A stretch of DNA of 64,000 nt from assembly GCF_000011085.1 (NCBI RefSeq), contig NC_006396.1, positions 682,001-746,000 of the forward strand, read 5' to 3'. How positions within the stretch are numbered: the stretch's first letter is position 1; each line of letters starts with the position of its first letter. The notes under the pieces are model-generated. The model did not search any database, had not been told where the DNA came from, and saw only the letters and a list, made by a program, of their open reading frames with translations. Of this stretch, positions 60,194-64,000 are shown piece by piece. Source of the stretch: Haloarcula marismortui ATCC 43049 (GTDB lineage: Archaea > Halobacteriota > Halobacteria > Halobacteriales > Haloarculaceae). A program made the position numbers and the translations under genes.

Positions 60194-61546
60194 ATGTCGC
60201 GTCACAACGTGTTGCTCGTCGTCGCTGACAGTCTCCGCGCCCGGAGCACCTCCGTACTGGGCTATCGCCGGGAGACGACGCCCTTTCTTGACGCCTTTGC
60301 CGAGGAGGCGACGGTGTACACGCAGGCTCGCAGCCCGAGCAACTGGACCGTCCCCAGCCACGTCAGCATGTTCACGGGCCACGAGACCCACGAACACGGT
60401 GTCGACCACACCGCTAGACTCGACGCCGGCCACACAATCTTCGAAGAACTGGCTGAAGCGGGCTATGACACGGGGTTGTTCTCCGACAATCCGTTCCTGA
60501 CCGACCACGAATCGGGGCTCGACGACGTGTTCCAGACGGCGGTCGGCTCGCCCGAGCAGTATGACTCGGCCTACGAGACGAACGGCTCGCTGGGCGATTG
60601 GCCCAACGGCTTCTGGTACGCCGACCGAACGCTGGAGTGGGTCGACGACCGGGAGAGCGAGTGGGCCGCCTGCATCAACCTGATGGATACCCACCGCCCG
60701 TACGAACCGCTCGCCGAGTACGACGAATGGAGCGACGAGCGCTCCCGCGAACTCCAGGAGTCGATGGGGTTCAAGTGGCACTGGGAGTTCCTCTCGGGGA
60801 ACCTCTCGCTTGGCTTTGCCAGCATTCTCGAACAGATATACGACGGCGCGGTCCGGCAGGCCGACGCTATCTTCGAGACGCTGATCCGGGGGTTGGACGA
60901 GCAGGGCGTGCTTGAGGACACGCTGGTCGTCTTCGTCGGCGACCACGGCGAGGGCTTCGGCGAACCGACAGCGATTCCCGAGGAACCACCAGCCGTCAGC
61001 CACCGTATCGGAACCCACGACAGTATGTATCACGTCCCGCTCGTCGTCCGTGCTCCCGGCCAGCGGGAGGGACACCGCATCACCGACCTGGCGACACTCA
61101 GCCGGTTCCCCGACGCCGTCCGCGCGATGGCGCTCGGCGACGGCAACGCGGACGGCCCGGCGTTTGCCTCGCCGAACGGGACTGTCGTCGCGTCACAGGC
61201 CCCCATCGGCCCGGCAATGCGCGAGGAGGCCGAACGGGTCTGTGGCGACGCTGTCCCGTTCGCAAAACATGCTCGCCTGGTCTACCACGACCGGCCCGGC
61301 GACGAGGTCCGAAAACGGGCGGCGTGGGGCGACAGTGCCCACGAATCCGTCATCAAAGGCTGTGGCGGCACGGTCGAGGACCGCGATATTGATGCCGCCG
61401 TCGTCCGGAACCACTTCGACAGCGACCGGTACGCCGACGTGGCTATCGCGACGCCGCTCGACGGCTACACCGAGTTCGAGGATGCGTCTGACACGCAGTT
61501 TGCCGGAGACCTTGACGACCGACTGGAGGCGCTTGGATACAAATGA
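60194..61546 (+). CDS. Sulfatase-fold hydrolase/transferase with a Thr-type active site
   Basis: 450 residues of the alkaline-phosphatase superfamily, cytoplasmic-looking (no signal). The opening N-V-L-L-V-V-A-D-S gives a metal Asp, the nucleophile region reads W-T-V-P-S-H-V-S-M-F-T-G, and V-F-V-G-D-H-G-E-G gives later ligands. Sulfatases carry C/S-x-P-S-R; here Thr and His replace Cys/Ser and Arg, so formylglycine-dependent sulfatase activity is unlikely. Phosphoglycerol or phosphoethanolamine transferase-like chemistry is possible. It overlaps the DHFR gene by ATGA. Confidence 0.85.
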   Translation: MSRHNVLLVVADSLRARSTSVLGYRRETTPFLDAFAEEATVYTQARSPSNWTVPSHVSMFTGHETHEHGVDHTARLDAGHTIFEELAEAGYDTGLFSDNPFLTDHESGLDDVFQTAVGSPEQYDSAYETNGSLGDWPNGFWYADRTLEWVDDRESEWAACINLMDTHRPYEPLAEYDEWSDERSRELQESMGFKWHWEFLSGNLSLGFASILEQIYDGAVRQADAIFETLIRGLDEQGVLEDTLVVFVGDHGEGFGEPTAIPEEPPAVSHRIGTHDSMYHVPLVVRAPGQREGHRITDLATLSRFPDAVRAMALGDGNADGPAFASPNGTVVASQAPIGPAMREEAERVCGDAVPFAKHARLVYHDRPGDEVRKRAAWGDSAHESVIKGCGGTVEDRDIDAAVVRNHFDSDRYADVAIATPLDGYTEFEDASDTQFAGDLDDRLEALGYK

Positions 61547-62100
61547 CGATGATACCCGACACCGAACTGGTACTCGTGGTCGCAGCCGACGAAAACAACG
61601 TCATCGGCCTAGATGGCGGCGTTCCCTGGCACTACCCAGAGGACGTGCGCCAGTACAAGAACCGCATCGCCGGCCACCCGATCATCCTCGGGCGGCGAAC
61701 GTTCGAATCGATGAAGCCCATCCCGGACTGCTACACCGTCGTCCTGACGAGCGACGACAGGCGGAGCGCCGATTCGGAGACAGTTGAGTACGCCACAACG
61801 CCGCAGATCGCTGTCGAAGCAGCCGCTCGCGCCGGCGCGAGCGGGGCGTTCGCTGGCGACAGCGCTGGCGCAGACAGCTCACCACCAGTCACCTACGTCA
61901 TCGGCGGCGAGGCGGTGTACGACCTGTTCCTCCCGTTCGCCGGCCGGGTTTTCCTCAGCCGTATCCACGAGCACAACGAGGGCGACCGGTATTTCCCAGA
62001 TCTGGGCGCGGAGTGGACAGAACTGTCCCGGGAGCCCCACGACGGGTTCGATGTCATCGAATACGAACAGGCATCGCCGCGACCGCTCGACGACCTCTGA
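61543..62100 (+). CDS. Dihydrofolate reductase
   Basis: 185 residues; reduces dihydrofolate with NADPH. The sequence shows N-N-V-I-G-L-D-G-G-V-P-W-H (Met20-type loop), the catalytic acid in P-E-D, I-I-L-G-R-R-T-F-E-S-M for NADPH and V-I-G-G-E-A-V-Y-D near the end. An insert of ~15 residues (G-A-F-A-G-D-S-A-G) before that motif is haloarchaeal. Its start overlaps the previous gene (ATGA). Confidence 0.95.
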   Translation: MTMIPDTELVLVVAADENNVIGLDGGVPWHYPEDVRQYKNRIAGHPIILGRRTFESMKPIPDCYTVVLTSDDRRSADSETVEYATTPQIAVEAAARAGASGAFAGDSAGADSSPPVTYVIGGEAVYDLFLPFAGRVFLSRIHEHNEGDRYFPDLGAEWTELSREPHDGFDVIEYEQASPRPLDDL

Positions 62101-62198
62101 CTGTTCGCCAGTCAACAAAGCCGCCTGAAACTGTCGGTGGCCTGAAAACCACAGCTGTTAAAGTAATTCAAATGACTACTATCCTGCAGCAACTCGTG

Positions 62199-62444
62199 AT
62201 GCTAGACAAAATCAAAAAATCCGTCTCGGATGTACTCTCGGGTGGGAAGGGGCAGTCAGACAACGGACCAGAGGCCGGTGCAGTGACGAACAACCGTGTT
62301 CAGGCTAGCTCCGCCGGCGGTGACGGCGCGGCCGACGAACCTGAGTCGAATCTCTACGAGTGTTCGTCCTGTGACTCCGTCTTCGTCGCTATCGACAAAG
62401 AGACCTGCTCCTCCTGTCGGACTCCAGTCGAGCAAATCGAATAG
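62199..62444 (+). CDS. Small zinc-ribbon protein
   Basis: 81 residues: a basic helix (L-D-K-I-K-K-S-V), a disordered middle, and a C-terminal zinc ribbon C-S-S-C ... C-S-S-C with ~12 residues between the pairs. It belongs to haloarchaeal zinc-ribbon micro-proteins, with function unknown. ATG 62172 would add nine residues; I prefer 62199 because the next is typical of related proteins and the upstream TATA-like TTAAAG (62158) also fits it loosely. Confidence 0.65.
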   Translation: MLDKIKKSVSDVLSGGKGQSDNGPEAGAVTNNRVQASSAGGDGAADEPESNLYECSSCDSVFVAIDKETCSSCRTPVEQIE

Positions 62445-62599
62445 CGGGGGTCGTGGCGACGGATTACGGTGACGGTGGTGCCCGAAAAAGGACTGCTGTC
62501 CGTCGCTGTTGCTGGCTGCCTGCGGGCACAACGAGTGCTTCCCACCAGTAGCATGGTCCCGGCCTCTGTGTCAGCGTTCAAGAGAGGACGACCCGATGG

Positions 62600-62605
62600 T
62601 TTTAA
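62600..62605 (+). promoter_or_regulatory. TATA box of the tfe operon
   Basis: TTTTAA within GGTTTTAACC, 27-32 bp before the tfe ATG at 62632; leaderless spacing. Confidence 0.5.
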
Positions 62606-62631
62606 CCACATGACTCCCGGATGTGCGGGTA

Positions 62632-63162
62632 ATGGCTTTTGAGGAACTCTTGGAGGACCCCGTCATACAGAAATACCTCCACGAGCTGGTCGGACCGAAA
62701 GGGATGCCGGTCGCCGCCGCGCCGCCGGACGGCGAAGTGACCGACGAAGAACTGGCCGAGGAGCTCGGACTCGAACTGAACGACGTTCGCCGAGCGCTAT
62801 TTATTCTCTACGAGAACGACCTCGCGACCTATCGTCGGCTCCGCGACGAGGACTCCGGGTGGCTCACGTACCTCTGGACGTTCCAGTACGAGAAGATCCC
62901 CGAACAACTGCAAGAGGAGATGCACCGCCTGCTCGACGGCCTCGAAGAGCGCCGCGAGTACGAGCGGGAAAACGAGTTCTACCTCTGTGAGCACTGCGGT
63001 ATCCGCTTCGAGTTCGGCGAGGCAATGGAGTTCGGCTTCGAGTGCCCCGAATGTGGCAATCAAGTCGAGACGATGGAGAACACCCGTCTCGTCACCGCGA
63101 TGGAGAATCGCCTCGAGGAGCTTAGAGACGAACTGAACGCTGACGTGGACGTGGAAGCCTGA
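62632..63162 (+). CDS. tfe: Transcription factor E, alpha subunit
   Basis: 176 residues. N-terminal winged helix (residues ~1-90; E-L-A-E-E-L-G-L-E-L-N-D-V-R-R-A-L) then a coiled-coil connector and a zinc ribbon (L-C-E-H-C-G ... E-C-P-E-C-G-N) ending in an acidic helix: the TFIIE-alpha homologue that helps RNA polymerase open promoters. ATG 62632 agrees with the winged helix start. The stop overlaps the DUF2110 start (TGATG). Confidence 0.95.
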   Translation: MAFEELLEDPVIQKYLHELVGPKGMPVAAAPPDGEVTDEELAEELGLELNDVRRALFILYENDLATYRRLRDEDSGWLTYLWTFQYEKIPEQLQEEMHRLLDGLEERREYERENEFYLCEHCGIRFEFGEAMEFGFECPECGNQVETMENTRLVTAMENRLEELRDELNADVDVEA

Positions 63163-63836
63163 TGGTCGTTCTCGGTACAAAAGTGTACGTCGCCGGCGAC
63201 GCCCGGGACCGTACGCTCGACGGCCTGCGCTCGATGGTCGGCAACGAACTCGGCGACCTCGACGTGGCGTACGACATCGGCCTCCGTGACGACGACTTCC
63301 CGACGGTGACCCTCGACGGCCCCGACGAGACGGTCGCGAAGAACCTGCTGCGCGAGGAGTTCGGCGAGCTGGTCGCCGACCACGAGGACGGCGAGACGTA
63401 CGTCGGAACGCTCGATAGCTGGGACGAGGACGGCTTCGTCCTCGATGTCGGCTTCGGCCAGACGGTCCGGATTCCGGCCGATGAGCTCGGTCTCGGGCAG
63501 GGGACGCCGTCACAGATCCGGAAACGGTTCGGACTGGTCCAGCACCTTCCGCTCCGGTTCGTCCCCGGCGACCCTGCAAGCCTTGCAGAGGTTGAGCAGG
63601 ACCGCCTGTACGAGTGGAGCCGTGGCAACAACGGTCGCATCAACGCGAACAGCGTGACACGCTCGGAAGCGCGTGCGACGGTCAACCGCGCCGGCCACGC
63701 ACAGGATATCGTCACTGTCGAACGTATCGGCCTGTTAGAACAGAGCATCATCTGCAACCCGGACACCGACCCGCCGGGGCTGCTCGCCGACATCGGGCAG
63801 TATATGCCGTCGGAGCTGCTGGCAATCGTGCCCTGA
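63162..63836 (+). CDS. DUF2110 family protein
   Basis: 224 residues, conserved in Euryarchaeota next to tfe as here. Recognised by the start V-V-L-G-T-K-V-Y-V-A-G-D-A and the S1-like beta part G-T-L-D-S-W-D-E-D-G-F-V-L-D-V-G-F-G. A nucleic-acid-binding role with TFE is likely from the fixed neighbourhood but unproven. Coupled to tfe by TGATG overlap. Confidence 0.88.
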   Translation: MVVLGTKVYVAGDARDRTLDGLRSMVGNELGDLDVAYDIGLRDDDFPTVTLDGPDETVAKNLLREEFGELVADHEDGETYVGTLDSWDEDGFVLDVGFGQTVRIPADELGLGQGTPSQIRKRFGLVQHLPLRFVPGDPASLAEVEQDRLYEWSRGNNGRINANSVTRSEARATVNRAGHAQDIVTVERIGLLEQSIICNPDTDPPGLLADIGQYMPSELLAIVP

Positions 63837-63845
63837 TTTCGAGCT

Positions 63846-64000
63846 ATGAAACGCCGCCACCTCCTGTTGGTTGCCGTTCTCGCACTGGTCGCCCTTTCGG
63901 GCTGTACCGGCTTCTTCGGCTCCGAAGAGGTCGACCCGGAGCGGCTGAACGAGAACGCGAGCTACGACTGGAACACCTCAGCTGACGGGACCATCGTCAT
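63846..64000 (+). CDS. Lipoprotein, 5' part only (partial)
   Basis: The gene runs off the right edge. A signal peptide with basic start (K-R-R-H) and hydrophobic core leads to lipobox A-L-S-G-C with Cys20, then a polar mature part (E-E-V-D-P-E-R-L). It starts 9 bp after the DUF2110 stop and may be the last gene of the tfe unit. Its function cannot be told from the visible part. Confidence 0.75.
   Translation, partial: MKRRHLLLVAVLALVALSGCTGFFGSEEVDPERLNENASYDWNTSADGTIV

Overview
The window is a stretch of chromosome from an extremely halophilic archaeon (class Halobacteria). The GC content is high, almost every protein is rich in Asp and Glu, and promoters are archaeal TATA-type with very short or no leaders. 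Typical haloarchaeal genes are present: CdcH/Cdc48, an LSm-L37e pair, transcription factor E, Trm56, UPF0058, a HalOD1 output domain protein, a PGF-CTERM surface protein and Tat-type lipoproteins. Haloarcula or a close relative is my best guess; this is inference from family content, not a database result.

Layout. 1-9.3 kb: the end of a histidine kinase, an alpha/beta hydrolase, a two-gene unit of an Hsp20-like protein and the Cdc48 ATPase, an orphan TrmB effector domain, a histidine kinase with a degenerate receiver, then the LSm, L37e and PurF operon. 9.3-20.2 kb: an M42 peptidase, a zincin, a winged-helix regulator, an alkaline-phosphatase-fold enzyme, a second Cdc48 paralogue, a DUF4349 lipoprotein, a nitrilase and small regulators. 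20.3-23.5 kb: a two-repeat LEA-like membrane-anchored protein split by a complete IS200/IS605 element (tnpA, a small RHH gene and tnpB). Removing 2008 bp rejoins the host gene in frame. 23.5-28.5 kb: HalOD1 protein, AbrB-PhoU regulator, ATP-NAD kinase-like protein, CinA-type protein, tRNA-Glu(CTC) and a membrane-anchored winged-helix protein. 28.8-34.2 kb: a branched-chain amino-acid-type ABC transporter (livHMGF), with the binding protein gene convergent to it. 34.3-38.8 kb: superoxide dismutase, photolyase, an enoyl-CoA hydratase, an AsnC-like regulator and small proteins. 39-49.2 kb: menaquinone genes in three blocks (menF-menD, menB, menA-menC-menE) with a DnaJ-like membrane protein, a winged-helix protein and an NRDE protein between them. 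49.3-53.4 kb: an acyl-CoA ligase and a large receiver-PAS-LOV-GAF histidine kinase. 53.5-64 kb: surface and lipoproteins, DUF2797, PEBP, an epimerase, DsbA-Trm56, an AP-superfamily enzyme with DHFR, a zinc-ribbon protein, TFE with DUF2110, and the start of a lipoprotein.

How the genes work together. The men genes cover chorismate to demethylmenaquinone, except that no MenH or MenG is recognisable. The liv genes form a full importer. The lsm-rpl37e-purF and tfe-DUF2110 pairs tie RNA, translation and transcription functions to neighbouring genes by overlapping start and stop codons. Signal transduction is prominent: two hybrid-like kinases, one with a canonical LOV photoreceptor signature and one with a receiver that lacks its phosphoacceptor, plus several one-component regulators.

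Most notable observations: the exactly reconstructable TnpB element with its co-transcribed RHH gene, the LOV kinase, the pseudo-receiver kinase, and three CCGGT-core sites spaced exactly 20 bp apart at the liv promoter.
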